Below, piece by piece: positions 17,501 through 26,317 of a DNA stretch of 52,431 nucleotides. This DNA comes from an uncultured Bacteroides sp. (GTDB lineage: Bacteria; Bacteroidota; Bacteroidia; Bacteroidales; Bacteroidaceae), in NCBI RefSeq assembly GCF_958445495.1, contig NZ_CAUCSQ010000030.1:1-52431 (forward strand), in the 5' to 3' direction. The notes under the pieces are model-generated. The model ran no database searches and had not been told where the DNA came from. It saw only the letters and a list, made by a program, of their open reading frames with translations. The position numbers were made by a program, and so were the translations under genes. Each line of letters begins with the position of its first letter. Positions within the stretch are counted from its first letter, which is position 1.

Positions 17501-17847
17501 GCTCACAGGATTATAATGCCAACGTGGGTTACAACACTACCCGCTATTTGCTGAATGCCGCTTATATGCGTTTGAAGAACTTGATGGTTTCATATACCTT
17601 TAACAAGAAAATCACCAAAAAGCTCGGTCTGGAGAATTTGAAGGTTTATTTTACTTGCGATAATTTGTTTACCATCGATAATTTGCCCGGTGTTTTCGAC
17701 CCTGAAACGCTTAATCAGGTTAATACATGGGCCGGCGGCAGTAACGAGACTGCTCCGGGATTGACTTCTCCGATGAATGAGAACGGTAACGGAAAGGTGT
17801 ACCCGCTGAATAGGAACTTTGTGTTTGGTGTAGATTTTACTTTTTAA
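14512..17847 (+). CDS. susC: SusC-family TonB-dependent outer-membrane glycan transporter
   Basis: 1111 residues. Signal peptide (about 1-30, LTVVNAFAQQ), a carboxypeptidase-regulatory-like domain (about 31-115, VTGQVTDNSNFGMPGVNVQVKG), a TonB-box-like DEVVVVGMGTQKR, plug domain (LVDGVEQS, DIESISVLKDASAAAVYG) and a 22-strand barrel ending NRNFVFGVDFTF. It imports oligosaccharides across the outer membrane together with the SusD encoded 13 bases downstream. The regulatory-like domain is common in PUL SusC proteins. First gene of the operon; the promoter and candidate HTCS site lie upstream. The symbol denotes the family, not orthology to starch SusC. Confidence 0.97.
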   Translation: MKKSMVRKKFISLLLIPLLSLLTVVNAFAQQVVVTGQVTDNSNFGMPGVNVQVKGTTTGVITDIDGNYSITVPSSKSVLVFSFVGYSTQEIQVKNQTKINVLLKEDTQALDEVVVVGMGTQKRSTITAAVATVDQEAIVNRPVTDVTSALQGNVAGLNFASDGTESGTGGELGGEIKFNIRGIGSINGGEPYVLVDGVEQSMQNVNPADIESISVLKDASAAAVYGARAAYGVVLVTTKSGKQDKARVTYRGSVGLSAPINMPRMMNSLEYANYKNAYQSAIGEKALFSQETIDLMYQFMQNPYSENLPGVLPNTENTGWRTGEAMYANTDWFDYYYKNSSLRHSHNLSISGGSEKITYYIGLGYTYQGGLLERMEDSLDKYNVNTKLQMKTNDWLKFNFNNNLTLNLISRPLPNMSILYHNIARSAPNAAVRVPVAGQYDIPDWNESLYLSNVNYNQNRISDAMTMSATITPLKGWDIIGEMKVRFDVENDEFLQRQPRTTRPDGTIDDVKSPRQGYSYPGIDYLNSQWGSMTRGNDFNYYLSPAINTSYTNQWGDHFFKGMAGYQMEVQNNSSMYAYKDGIMSDDTYSFDNANGKVYNGEAREHWATMGFYTRLNWNYQNIYFLEFSGRYDGSSRFAPGNRWGLFPSFSAGYDIARTDYFQKLKLPVSQLKVRISYGRLGNQNGAGLYDYLSFMTLKPEYSSAWLLPGMNSTTPSRGTVALTPAMVSPDITWEKVDNANLGIDLSMFDDRLTVTADIYQRVTRDMIGPAEAIPEMGGIAVDQRAKVNNATLRNRGWELSVNWHDQLKNGFSYGVGFNIFDYKAVVTKYNNPEGLIYNNHTGLERNKGYYEGMDLGEIWGYQADDLFLTNQEVDAYLQNVDMSFFKPNDSWQRGDLKYIDSNGDGKIDPGSGTLSDHGDLKIIGNTTPRYSFGLNLNAGYKGFEVSALFQGVMKRDYPMSASTYLFSGNSNFFKDHLDYWNVDNPGGWLPRLTRSGSQDYNANVGYNTTRYLLNAAYMRLKNLMVSYTFNKKITKKLGLENLKVYFTCDNLFTIDNLPGVFDPETLNQVNTWAGGSNETAPGLTSPMNENGNGKVYPLNRNFVFGVDFTF

Positions 17848-17860
17848 ATAATTAATATCC

Positions 17861-19702
17861 ATGAAAAGAAAATATATAATGGCTATTGCTGCCGCTTCGA
17901 TAGTTGCGCTTTCGGGCTGTTCTGATTTTTTGGACAGGGAGCCTTTGACACAGCCGGAGGCTACTACTTTTTTATCAGGTGCGACTCAGGTGGAGAATTA
18001 TATTAACGGGCTTTATATTTCCCTGCCGTCGTTTAACCAATGGGGGATGGGAACCAGAGGTGAAGAGAAAAACAGTGACAATATTGTCGCAGAAGAATAT
18101 GATGTCCGTTTAAGCGGTCAGAACAACCAGTTTAGCGGGACCTCGGATTGGCAAACCGGTTATCAGAATTTGCGTGAGGTGAACTATTTTTTCCATTACT
18201 ACGGAATTCCGGAATCGCTGGAAACGGAGGATGTGCTTTCATTGAAAGGGGAGGCTTACTTCTTGCGCGCTTACTGGCATTTCTATTTGTTGAAGAAATT
18301 CGGTTCCATACCTGTGATGGATGATTTCTGGGACGGAAACGCCACGGTGGCGGGATTGCAGATTCCGGCGAAGACGCGCGGAGAGGTGGCTAAATTTATT
18401 CTGGAGGATTTGAACACTGCAAAGGGGCTGTTGCATCCGCGCAGCAAATATGCCGGTCTTCGTATCAATCGGGAAGCTGCAATGACGTTGGCTATGAATG
18501 TGGCTCTTTTTGAGGGTTCATGGGAAAAGTATCATGCAGGAACGGATTTTGCGGCGAAGGATGCCAACGGAAACAATGTTGACGAATCTGCCTACTTTTT
18601 CGGTGAGGTCCTGAAATGGGGAGATGAGTTGTTCCAGTCCGGCATTGGCCTGTACACGGGCGGAAATGATGCGGAGGAACCGGGAAGTTCGTATGCGGCT
18701 CTGTTTAACAACACTGATTTGTCGAATATGGATGAGGTTTTGTTGTGGAGGAAGTATTCGGATGCCGACGGGGTTTCCCATTCCGTGAACGGCAACCTGA
18801 AAGCCGGGGTCGTAGATACGGAGGGTGCGGCCGGCGTAACCCAGGAGTTGGTTAATAACTATTTGTATGAAGACGGGAATTTCATTAATCCTGCGGATGA
18901 TGACTTTAAGGATTTCAAAAAAATGTTTGAAGGACGTGATCCCCGTTTGTTGCAGACTATCATGCATCAGGGGGCTAAATGGGCTTCTGTGGCGAACAAC
19001 AATACGAAACCGATGAATCTGGAAGTATATTCGGACGAGACGAAGGACCGCATCAGTGCGCCCAAACTGGCCGGGGAAGGCAATACCCGTTCATTGACCG
19101 GCTATCATATACGTTTGGGAATCGATACGACTTATGTCAGTGGAAATGGCGAGACTGCATTGCCTATCATCCGTTATGCCGAGGCTTTGTTGGCGTATGC
19201 CGAAGCGGCAGAGGAGTTAGGTTCTTGCTCTTCGGATGTGATGGACAAGACAATCGGTGAATTGCGCAGGCGTGCGGGAGTTCATTTTGATAAGTCTGTG
19301 TCATTCGCGACTGATCCTAATTTTACCGCTTTCGGTTATACACTGACGCCCAACATGCAGGAGATTCGTCGTGAACGTCGTTCTGAATTGGCTTTGCAGG
19401 GTTTCCGCCTGGACGACTTGATGCGTTGGAGAGGACATATGTTAATTGTGAATAAGCGTGGTAAGGGGGCGTATATCGGTTATGACAAGGAGGAAGGTTC
19501 TACCTTGTATAATGCCTACAGCCCGTCTGACCAGCAGATTATCCGTGAACGATTGACCTTGGACGAGGAAGGATGGGCCGACCCGATGGCAGGGCTTTTG
19601 CCGGGCGGATATCAATTTCAGGCAAACAGGGATTATTTGTTGCCGATTTCTCCGTCGGAACTTGAGTTGAACAAGACCCTGAAACAGAATCCTAATTGGT
19701 AA
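17861..19702 (+). CDS. susD: SusD-family glycan-binding outer-membrane lipoprotein
   Basis: 613 residues. Lipoprotein signal with lipobox ALSGC (C20). Start SDFLDREPLTQPE and C-terminal RRERRSELALQGFRLDDLMRW and SELELNKTLKQNPNW-type ending are typical of RagB/SusD; the N-terminal half holds TPR-like helices (RAYWHFYLLKKFG). It forms the lid of the SusC transporter and binds the target glycan at the cell surface. It lies 13 bases after susC. Confidence 0.97.
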   Translation: MKRKYIMAIAAASIVALSGCSDFLDREPLTQPEATTFLSGATQVENYINGLYISLPSFNQWGMGTRGEEKNSDNIVAEEYDVRLSGQNNQFSGTSDWQTGYQNLREVNYFFHYYGIPESLETEDVLSLKGEAYFLRAYWHFYLLKKFGSIPVMDDFWDGNATVAGLQIPAKTRGEVAKFILEDLNTAKGLLHPRSKYAGLRINREAAMTLAMNVALFEGSWEKYHAGTDFAAKDANGNNVDESAYFFGEVLKWGDELFQSGIGLYTGGNDAEEPGSSYAALFNNTDLSNMDEVLLWRKYSDADGVSHSVNGNLKAGVVDTEGAAGVTQELVNNYLYEDGNFINPADDDFKDFKKMFEGRDPRLLQTIMHQGAKWASVANNNTKPMNLEVYSDETKDRISAPKLAGEGNTRSLTGYHIRLGIDTTYVSGNGETALPIIRYAEALLAYAEAAEELGSCSSDVMDKTIGELRRRAGVHFDKSVSFATDPNFTAFGYTLTPNMQEIRRERRSELALQGFRLDDLMRWRGHMLIVNKRGKGAYIGYDKEEGSTLYNAYSPSDQQIIRERLTLDEEGWADPMAGLLPGGYQFQANRDYLLPISPSELELNKTLKQNPNW

Positions 19703-19734
19703 TAGGAAGAACATGATTAAAAATGGAAACTGAT

Positions 19735-21681
19735 ATGAAGAATATTATATATAAATGGTTGCCGGCCTGTCTTTTGGTATTGTCTCTGGCCGGTTGTAAG
19801 GAAGATACGATAACGCTTTCTATTGGTGCGGAACAGAAATTGACGACGGAAATCAGTACGTCGAGTGCGGTTTTTGGCGAAAAGGTGGTTTTTACCGTGA
19901 AGCTTGACGGAATGGACAATACGACGCAAACCATGCAGGAGGATATCGATGTTACTTTGACTTTCTCCGGTACGGTCGGTGAAGGGGATGAAAAGAAGAA
20001 TGTGGCGGCTTCGGACGTGTTTGTCGATTTTACGGATAAAATCCATTTGCATAAGGGAGACCAGCAGGGGTTTGTGGAATTTACGGTGAAGGACGGGATG
20101 GCCGACTACCCTGTGGATATCACGTTGAAGGCTTATGCCAGAGGATACCAGATTAGCCCGGCGGAACGTACTTTGGTGGTTTCCGACAAGCATTATACGG
20201 TGATGTCTTTGAAAAACAACTCGGATTTTTCTGTAAGGGAAGGCAGTTCTTTTATTTTGGTTGCGACTGTCGGCAGCCTGGCGAAGGAGGATGTCGTCAT
20301 CAATATTACTCCCGACGAAACGGGGGCGTTTGAGGATTTGCCCGAATCGATGGTTGTGAAAGCCGGTTTCCGCACGGCGGAATCGGACCCTGTCAAGATA
20401 AAGCGCCAAGAGGGGAATAATATTTATGATTCCGCTAAATTGCGGTTTAGCGGAAGCTCGGAGGTGCATCCGGTATATGAGGAGGAAATGACGATTACGA
20501 TTGTCGACCTGGACGGGGATTTGGGTGAGCCGTTTGAAGATGAACGTTATGTATATATCGACCCGGATCAGATTTTTTATTCGGAAGACAGTGAGGCGGA
20601 AGTTATGGTTTGGGATATGACTAAGAAAACTGACGGTTTGTTGATGAAGTTGAATGATCCGCATCCGAATGAAGAATTGGCCGCTAAGGGCTGGAAGTTC
20701 TTGAATTCTCTGGAGTTCCACCCGATTAAGTCTTTGACGGCAGGAGACGGGGAACCTAACGAATGGGACAACCGCGTGCCTCGTTACATGGCAATGCAGG
20801 CTGTGGAGAATACGCAGGTTTATCAGGCGATGAACAATGAGAAGTATTCCAATATGACGGAAGAGGGATATCTGATGATGTGGAGTGCGTACGACCCTGG
20901 ATTACAGATTACGGAAGCGGGTTCCGGTACGCGGGATTATGGAGTTGCCGGATTCTATGCGAATAAATTTAAAGGCGGAAATGCCGTGAATGATACGTGG
21001 GAGTCTTCCAATGTCCGTATTTTGCCGGGTACACGCATAGAGATAAGAATGCGTTTGAGGGGAGAAAAGCGTACTTTCAATGCTGCTTTGTGGACTCAGG
21101 GCAACCGGGATGCCGGTGATAATGCGGTGCAATGGTCTGCTTACGGCGAATGTGATATTTTGGAAAATCCGGCAAGCGGCAATAGTGACAATGCGGCATG
21201 GCAGACTTTCCACTGGGCCGACAATCCCGACCAGGAAACGCAACAGGACAATCATAATCCTAACAACGGAGGCAAGCAGCTTGCCAACATGGATGAGTTT
21301 AATATTTACTGGCTTGAATGGAGGGACAATGAGGAAATCGCTATGGGTATCAATGGCTCCGAACAAGTGACGATTCGCTTTTCCGACTATCCGAACAAGT
21401 ATAACCATTGGCCGTTTTCCGATACGTTTAATTCCGAAGGCATGCATTTGTTGCTCACGTTCGGTTGCGGAAGTGATTGGGCTTTAGGAAGCAAGGGCTT
21501 GTCGGAAGAGGAGATGAAGGCTGAAATTGATAAGACGTTGAAGAATATCCCTTATGCAGGCAGCAAGACGAACAGCAATACTCCGCGCATGGAAATTGAC
21601 TGGATACGTTTCTATAAAACGGATAATTATCTGTATAAAGGAAACGGCGTTGTGACATGGAAGAATTATCCGATGTATTAA
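19735..21681 (+). CDS. Surface lipoprotein: Ig-like domains plus GH16 endo-glycosidase
   Basis: 648 residues from ATG 19735; an ATG four codons upstream (19723) is also possible. Lipoprotein signal with LSLAGC (C21). Residues ~25-265 look like two Ig-like/Calx-beta-like sandwich domains, as in SusE-type glycan-binding proteins. From ~270 a GH16 (laminarinase/agarase superfamily) domain follows, with catalytic E472-x-D474-x-x-E477 in GECDILEN and a C-terminal EIDWIRFYK strand typical of the family. Several Bacteroides GH16 lipoproteins are endo-acting O-glycanases that cut internal beta-galactosyl bonds of mucin poly-LacNAc; agarase-like activity is the alternative. It occupies the usual place of a surface glycan-binding protein just after susD. 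Confidence 0.88.
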   Translation: MKNIIYKWLPACLLVLSLAGCKEDTITLSIGAEQKLTTEISTSSAVFGEKVVFTVKLDGMDNTTQTMQEDIDVTLTFSGTVGEGDEKKNVAASDVFVDFTDKIHLHKGDQQGFVEFTVKDGMADYPVDITLKAYARGYQISPAERTLVVSDKHYTVMSLKNNSDFSVREGSSFILVATVGSLAKEDVVINITPDETGAFEDLPESMVVKAGFRTAESDPVKIKRQEGNNIYDSAKLRFSGSSEVHPVYEEEMTITIVDLDGDLGEPFEDERYVYIDPDQIFYSEDSEAEVMVWDMTKKTDGLLMKLNDPHPNEELAAKGWKFLNSLEFHPIKSLTAGDGEPNEWDNRVPRYMAMQAVENTQVYQAMNNEKYSNMTEEGYLMMWSAYDPGLQITEAGSGTRDYGVAGFYANKFKGGNAVNDTWESSNVRILPGTRIEIRMRLRGEKRTFNAALWTQGNRDAGDNAVQWSAYGECDILENPASGNSDNAAWQTFHWADNPDQETQQDNHNPNNGGKQLANMDEFNIYWLEWRDNEEIAMGINGSEQVTIRFSDYPNKYNHWPFSDTFNSEGMHLLLTFGCGSDWALGSKGLSEEEMKAEIDKTLKNIPYAGSKTNSNTPRMEIDWIRFYKTDNYLYKGNGVVTWKNYPMY

Positions 21682-21720
21682 CTCTTTTTCAATAGGGATA
21701 CGATTTATATGGAAAACATG

Positions 21721-21758
21721 AATCCCGGAACATTTTCTGTCGTTTATGCTTCGGGATT
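21721..21758 (+). other. Intercistronic hairpin between GH16 and first GH20 gene
   Basis: AATCCCGGA and TTCGGGATT pair with one mismatch across a 20-base loop in a 162-base gap. No T run follows. It may be a processing or partial termination site that sets different levels for susCD-GH16 and the downstream genes. Confidence 0.4.
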
Positions 21759-21843
21759 TATGTAATGAAAGGTATTCCTGAAAAAATATGCTGGAATAAA
21801 ATGTTTGATAATGAGAGTTCTATCAATAATTAGCTGTTGAATA

Positions 21844-24168
21844 ATGAATAAAAAAAGACTCTTGAGATATTTGATATTTTCTGTTTCCGTCCTGGTATTG
21901 TCTTCGTGCAAAACCGGTGTGAAGGAGAAAGCGGATATCGTGCCTCTCCCTGCAGACCTTGTACAGGGAAGTGGATATTTTACGTTTACTTCTAACACGA
22001 CTGTGGCAGTGGAGGATGAAGAACAGGCTACGGTGGCGGCTTATCTGGCGGGGCTTTTTACGAATTCGGCGGGATTTACGCCGCATGTGAAAGTCGGAAC
22101 GTCAAAAGGGGACTTGCGTTTCTTGAAGGATACCGCTTTACAGAGCGGGGCTTATGATTTGCATGTTTCCACGGATGGCATAGAGGTGAAGGCTTCTGAC
22201 AATAAGGGGTTCTTTTATGCTGTCCAGACGCTTCGCCTGGCTCTGCCGGCCGCCATAGACAATCCTTCGGTAACGGATGCGGATTGGAGTGTTCCCGCTA
22301 TGTCCGTGACGGATAGACCGCGCTTTGAATATCGGGGGCTGATGCTTGATGTGGCCCGTTATTTTATGCCTTCGACGGAAGTCATGCGTATCATAGATTG
22401 CATGGCTATGTTGAAGTTGAACACTTTGCATCTTCATCTGTCGGACGATACGGGTTGGCGTTTGGAGATTAAGCGTTATCCCCGTTTGACGGAGATAGGA
22501 GCGTGGAGAGTGGACAGGGGCGACCTTCCTTTTTATGAACGTCGGAATGCCCTCCCCGGCGAGACTGCTTCTGTCGGCGGATTTTATACGCAGGAGGAAA
22601 TGAGGAAGATTATTTCCTATGCGGCTGAAAGGCAGATAGAGATTATTCCGGAGATTGACATGCCGGCGCATTCCAATGCTGCTCTGGCGGCTTATCCTGA
22701 GTTGGCGTGTCCGGTGGTGAAGGTTCCCGTGACTGTTTTGCCCGGATTGGGCGGACGGAATACGGAGATTATTTATTGTGCCGGAAACGATAAGGTCTTT
22801 GAGTTTTTACAGGGAGTGGTTGATGAGGTGACGGAATTGTTTCCTTCGCAATATATACATTTGGGAGGTGATGAGGCTGTGAAGACATATTGGGAAAAAT
22901 GTCCTTTGTGCCGGGAACGCATGAGAACGGAACATCTGGATGATACGGAGGATTTGCAGGGATATTTTATGGGGCGCGTAGCGGAGTATGTCAGAGGTAA
23001 AGGAAAGAAGGTGATGGGTTGGGATGAACTGACAAATAGCACAATTCCTGAGGACGCGGTGGTTTTCGGTTGGCGGGGATTCGGCAATGCGGCTCTTAAA
23101 GCTGTCGAGGCGGGACATCGTTTTGTCATGACTCCGGCGAGGGTCATGTACCTGATTCGTTACCAGGGGCCGCAATGGTTTGAACCTTTGACTTATTTTG
23201 GCAATATTACCTTGAAGGATGTTTATGATTATGAACCGGTGCAGGAGGGGTGGAAACCGGAATACGAATCCCGCCTGATGGGAGTGCAGGCTTCCATGTG
23301 GACGGAATTCTGCAATAGGCCGGAAGATGTGACTTATCAGATTTTTCCCCGTTTAGCGGCTTTGGCGGAGACTGCTTGGTCGCCTAAGGGGAGGAAGGAC
23401 TGGAATTCGTTCTTGAAGAGACTGGATAAGTATCTTGCCCATCTTGATGCCAAAGGTGTCGTTTATGCGGAATCGATGTATAATGTGCAGCATAAGGTGG
23501 TCCCGCAAAAGGGACAGTTGATTGTCAAACTGGAATGTATTCGTCCGGATGTGGAGATTCGCTATACGCTCGACGGCAGCGAACCGGGACCGGATTCTCC
23601 TTTGTACCGGGACTCGTTGTCGGTCGATACGGCACAGACTTTAATGTGCGCCGCTTTTTCCGGTCATGAACGGAAAGGGAAGGTCTTACGGCTTCCTCTG
23701 ATTCGTAATAAGGCGACGGGAAAACCTGTATTGGGGGGCAACGCGAACGGACGGTTATTGACGAACGGTGTCCGCGGAAGTTTGAGGCAGTCTGATTTTG
23801 AATGGTGCACATGGGATAAATTGGATAGGGCTTCTTTTACGATAGATTTGCTGGATGTTGAGGATATTTCGAAAGTGAGTGTAGGATGCCTTACTAATTA
23901 TGGAATGGCTGTGCATAAACCGCGGTCTTTGGCGGTGGAACTGTCGGAAGACAACCTGCATTTCGTAAAAGCGGGTGAGATGGCTTTTACACCGGATGAG
24001 ATTTTTCGCGAAGGTAACTTTATAGAAGATGTGTCCTTCGAAATAGGGAATAAAAAGGCTCGTTATATACGTATTACGGCTATCGGGGCGGGTAAGTGCC
24101 CTCCTTCTCATTTCATGCGTCCGGGACAGGACGCCCGTTATTATCTGGATGAAGTGATGGTGGAATGA
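21844..24168 (+). CDS. GH20 beta-N-acetylhexosaminidase lipoprotein
   Basis: 774 residues. Lipoprotein signal LVLSSC (C22). Order: GH20b accessory domain (about 35-155), GH20 catalytic barrel (about 160-510: FEYRGLMLDVAR, HLHLSDDTGWRLEIK, catalytic D343-E344 in HLGGDEAV), a chitobiase C-terminal-like Ig domain with IRYTLDGSEP (about 535-610), and an F5/8-type C (discoidin) domain at 640-774 (YIRITAIGAG, ARYYLDEVMVE). It cuts terminal beta-GlcNAc/GalNAc by substrate-assisted catalysis, probably at the cell surface or in the periplasm. It lies in the PUL operon between GH16 and the fimbrillin/GLUG genes. Confidence 0.94.
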   Translation: MNKKRLLRYLIFSVSVLVLSSCKTGVKEKADIVPLPADLVQGSGYFTFTSNTTVAVEDEEQATVAAYLAGLFTNSAGFTPHVKVGTSKGDLRFLKDTALQSGAYDLHVSTDGIEVKASDNKGFFYAVQTLRLALPAAIDNPSVTDADWSVPAMSVTDRPRFEYRGLMLDVARYFMPSTEVMRIIDCMAMLKLNTLHLHLSDDTGWRLEIKRYPRLTEIGAWRVDRGDLPFYERRNALPGETASVGGFYTQEEMRKIISYAAERQIEIIPEIDMPAHSNAALAAYPELACPVVKVPVTVLPGLGGRNTEIIYCAGNDKVFEFLQGVVDEVTELFPSQYIHLGGDEAVKTYWEKCPLCRERMRTEHLDDTEDLQGYFMGRVAEYVRGKGKKVMGWDELTNSTIPEDAVVFGWRGFGNAALKAVEAGHRFVMTPARVMYLIRYQGPQWFEPLTYFGNITLKDVYDYEPVQEGWKPEYESRLMGVQASMWTEFCNRPEDVTYQIFPRLAALAETAWSPKGRKDWNSFLKRLDKYLAHLDAKGVVYAESMYNVQHKVVPQKGQLIVKLECIRPDVEIRYTLDGSEPGPDSPLYRDSLSVDTAQTLMCAAFSGHERKGKVLRLPLIRNKATGKPVLGGNANGRLLTNGVRGSLRQSDFEWCTWDKLDRASFTIDLLDVEDISKVSVGCLTNYGMAVHKPRSLAVELSEDNLHFVKAGEMAFTPDEIFREGNFIEDVSFEIGNKKARYIRITAIGAGKCPPSHFMRPGQDARYYLDEVMVE

Positions 24169-24225
24169 ATCGTAATTTAGCAGTATGAGTAATGAGCAAA
24201 ATAATCTTATAAACTTTATAGAACC

Positions 24226-26295
24226 ATGAAAAAGTTTTGTTATTTGATAAGCGTCGGACTATTAGGGACGCTGGTCTCTTGCGGAGAAGACGAGATTGTA
24301 AATATTAATACCGGAGGGAATATAACGGAGGAGCTGGCCGATTATACGGTGAAGGCACGCATTGTCCAGACGGCTTCGGTGAGTGGGGAAGACAATATGT
24401 ATGTCTGGAATTCACAGGATGCTTTTACACTGTGGAACCGGAATACCGGAAAGGGATATGGCTTTACCGTATTGTCTTCTGACGGCGGCGCCTCGGCTAC
24501 GGAAGCCGAATTTACCGGCAAGGCCGCATTATTGAACGACCCTCAGTTGCTGGCTGTGTTTCCTCAAAGGGAGGCTGTCGTTTTCAGTGATTTGTCGACC
24601 TGTCTTATTGACGATACGACGAGCGTGCAGGATTTCAGAAAGAATTTATATATGGTAGCTGCGGGGAAGGTTACGGACGGTGTTTTGCCGGAATTGGAAT
24701 TTTCTCCTTTGACGGCATTGTTGCAGTTTGATTTGAAGAATATATCGGATAAAACGCTGCAAGTCCAATATGTTACTTTGGAATCCAAGGAGTCCGTATT
24801 TCCGGAAAAACTGACTATCGGTAATGACGGTTCTATCCGGAGTTTGTCCGGCACGCGGAAGGGTGTGACGCTGGATGTGAATCATCTGAATCTGGAATCC
24901 GGTGAGGAAGAGACTGTTTATCTGAATATGCTGCCTACTACTACCGGGGAAGAAAATTTGCTGCAGTCGAGTTCGGAATTGTCGATTAAGGTAACGGTTC
25001 TGAATGACGGGGTCAGCCAGGTGAATGAGGTGTGGAACGGTACGGTGAGGGAACTGCCGCTTGTTGCCGGCACAATGGATGAGACGGCTTGCCAGTTCGT
25101 GTCCGGACACCGTTATCCGATGACGGTGAATGTGGATAAGCTCCAGATTCCGGAAGAAGGGTATCTTGTAGATTCGGAAGGTGACGTACATATTTACAAT
25201 GAAACGGGACTGGCGAACTGGGCTGTGAAAGCCGCTGATTTCGGCGATGCTACCGTTACTCTTGAAAAGGATTACATCGAGGGCTTGACGCTTACTCTTT
25301 CCGGCGCATGGACTGCCGTTTCGGAATTCTCTGGTGTCTTTGAAGGGAATGGCGTGACGATTAAGGGAGCTACTCTTCTGTCTACAGACGATAATATCGG
25401 CTTTATCGGAGTGAATAAAGGTACGATTAAAGATTTGATTTTCGCAGATATGACATTGAATGTGGATGTGGCCGGTACTTCCAGCGGAGTGTTGGCGGCA
25501 AGGAATGAAGGCGAGATTATCAATTGCGCAGTGGGCGGAGCGACGAATATTAAAGTGACGGGTGCAGGCGGTAACATCGGCGCACTGGTCGGATACAACG
25601 AGGGCAAGCTTATCGGTTCGTCCGTTGGAACGGAAGTTTCGCTGACTTATAGCGGGAATAATGCTGAGGCCAATATCGGTGGATTAGTCGGTTGGAATCA
25701 TGGCGGTGATGTGACGGGATGCCACGCTTCGGCTACATTGAACCTGGAAAAAGGAGCTAATGCCGGAGGGCTGGCAGGTTCTGCCTGGTCTGCAGGAAAA
25801 GAAGGGACTATCGGGGCTTCTTATGCCGCTGGCAGGATTACTGTCGCATCCGGTCTGAATACGTGGGCCGTCGGAGGACTGGCCGGTAACGGAGGTACTA
25901 CGGAGAGTGGGGCGAAAGTGAATATCATAGGTTGCTACTCTACTACCGAGCTTCCGGCAGATGCCGCTACCGGAAATAAGAAGAAAGGCGGTCTGGTTGG
26001 AAAAGCTGTGATAAAACAACAGGGGGCAAGTATAGTGACTCTTGCCTTTAAAGAGTGTTATTATATGAATGAGGTTGATAAGCCTGTCAATGCCGGAGAG
26101 GTGGAAGGTGCGGAAAAATTGGAGACTGCTGCGGATATTCTGCCTTATCTTCCGGGAATCAATCGGTCAATAACCGGTTCGGGCTTTAAGTATGTGGAAA
26201 ATACCGCATCCGATAAAGAGAAGGAACCGTTGGTGTTGGAACCGGCGGACGAAGGTGTTGAAGGACCGGGATTTGGCGATGGAGGTGAAATTTAA
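24226..26295 (+). CDS. Fimbrillin-like/GLUG-repeat surface lipoprotein, copy 1
   Basis: 689 residues. Lipobox TLVSC (C19). Residues ~25-305 resemble Mfa-like fimbrillin domains (YVWNSQDAFTLWN, LTALLQFDL, VYLNMLPT, SGHRYPMTVNVD). Residues ~310-640 hold Gly-rich GLUG-like repeats (GVNKGTIKDL, ARNEGEIINC, GALVGYNEGKLIGS, GGLVGWNHGGDVTGC) that should build a right-handed beta-helix. The C-terminus is an odd acidic Gly tail (GPGFGDGGEI). First of three co-linear paralogs in a row, 57 bases after GH20. It is probably surface-exposed and may bind glycan or mucin, but no function is established. Confidence 0.85.
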   Translation: MKKFCYLISVGLLGTLVSCGEDEIVNINTGGNITEELADYTVKARIVQTASVSGEDNMYVWNSQDAFTLWNRNTGKGYGFTVLSSDGGASATEAEFTGKAALLNDPQLLAVFPQREAVVFSDLSTCLIDDTTSVQDFRKNLYMVAAGKVTDGVLPELEFSPLTALLQFDLKNISDKTLQVQYVTLESKESVFPEKLTIGNDGSIRSLSGTRKGVTLDVNHLNLESGEEETVYLNMLPTTTGEENLLQSSSELSIKVTVLNDGVSQVNEVWNGTVRELPLVAGTMDETACQFVSGHRYPMTVNVDKLQIPEEGYLVDSEGDVHIYNETGLANWAVKAADFGDATVTLEKDYIEGLTLTLSGAWTAVSEFSGVFEGNGVTIKGATLLSTDDNIGFIGVNKGTIKDLIFADMTLNVDVAGTSSGVLAARNEGEIINCAVGGATNIKVTGAGGNIGALVGYNEGKLIGSSVGTEVSLTYSGNNAEANIGGLVGWNHGGDVTGCHASATLNLEKGANAGGLAGSAWSAGKEGTIGASYAAGRITVASGLNTWAVGGLAGNGGTTESGAKVNIIGCYSTTELPADAATGNKKKGGLVGKAVIKQQGASIVTLAFKECYYMNEVDKPVNAGEVEGAEKLETAADILPYLPGINRSITGSGFKYVENTASDKEKEPLVLEPADEGVEGPGFGDGGEI

Positions 26296-26317
26296 TTAGT
26301 TACCGAAAAAACACATT

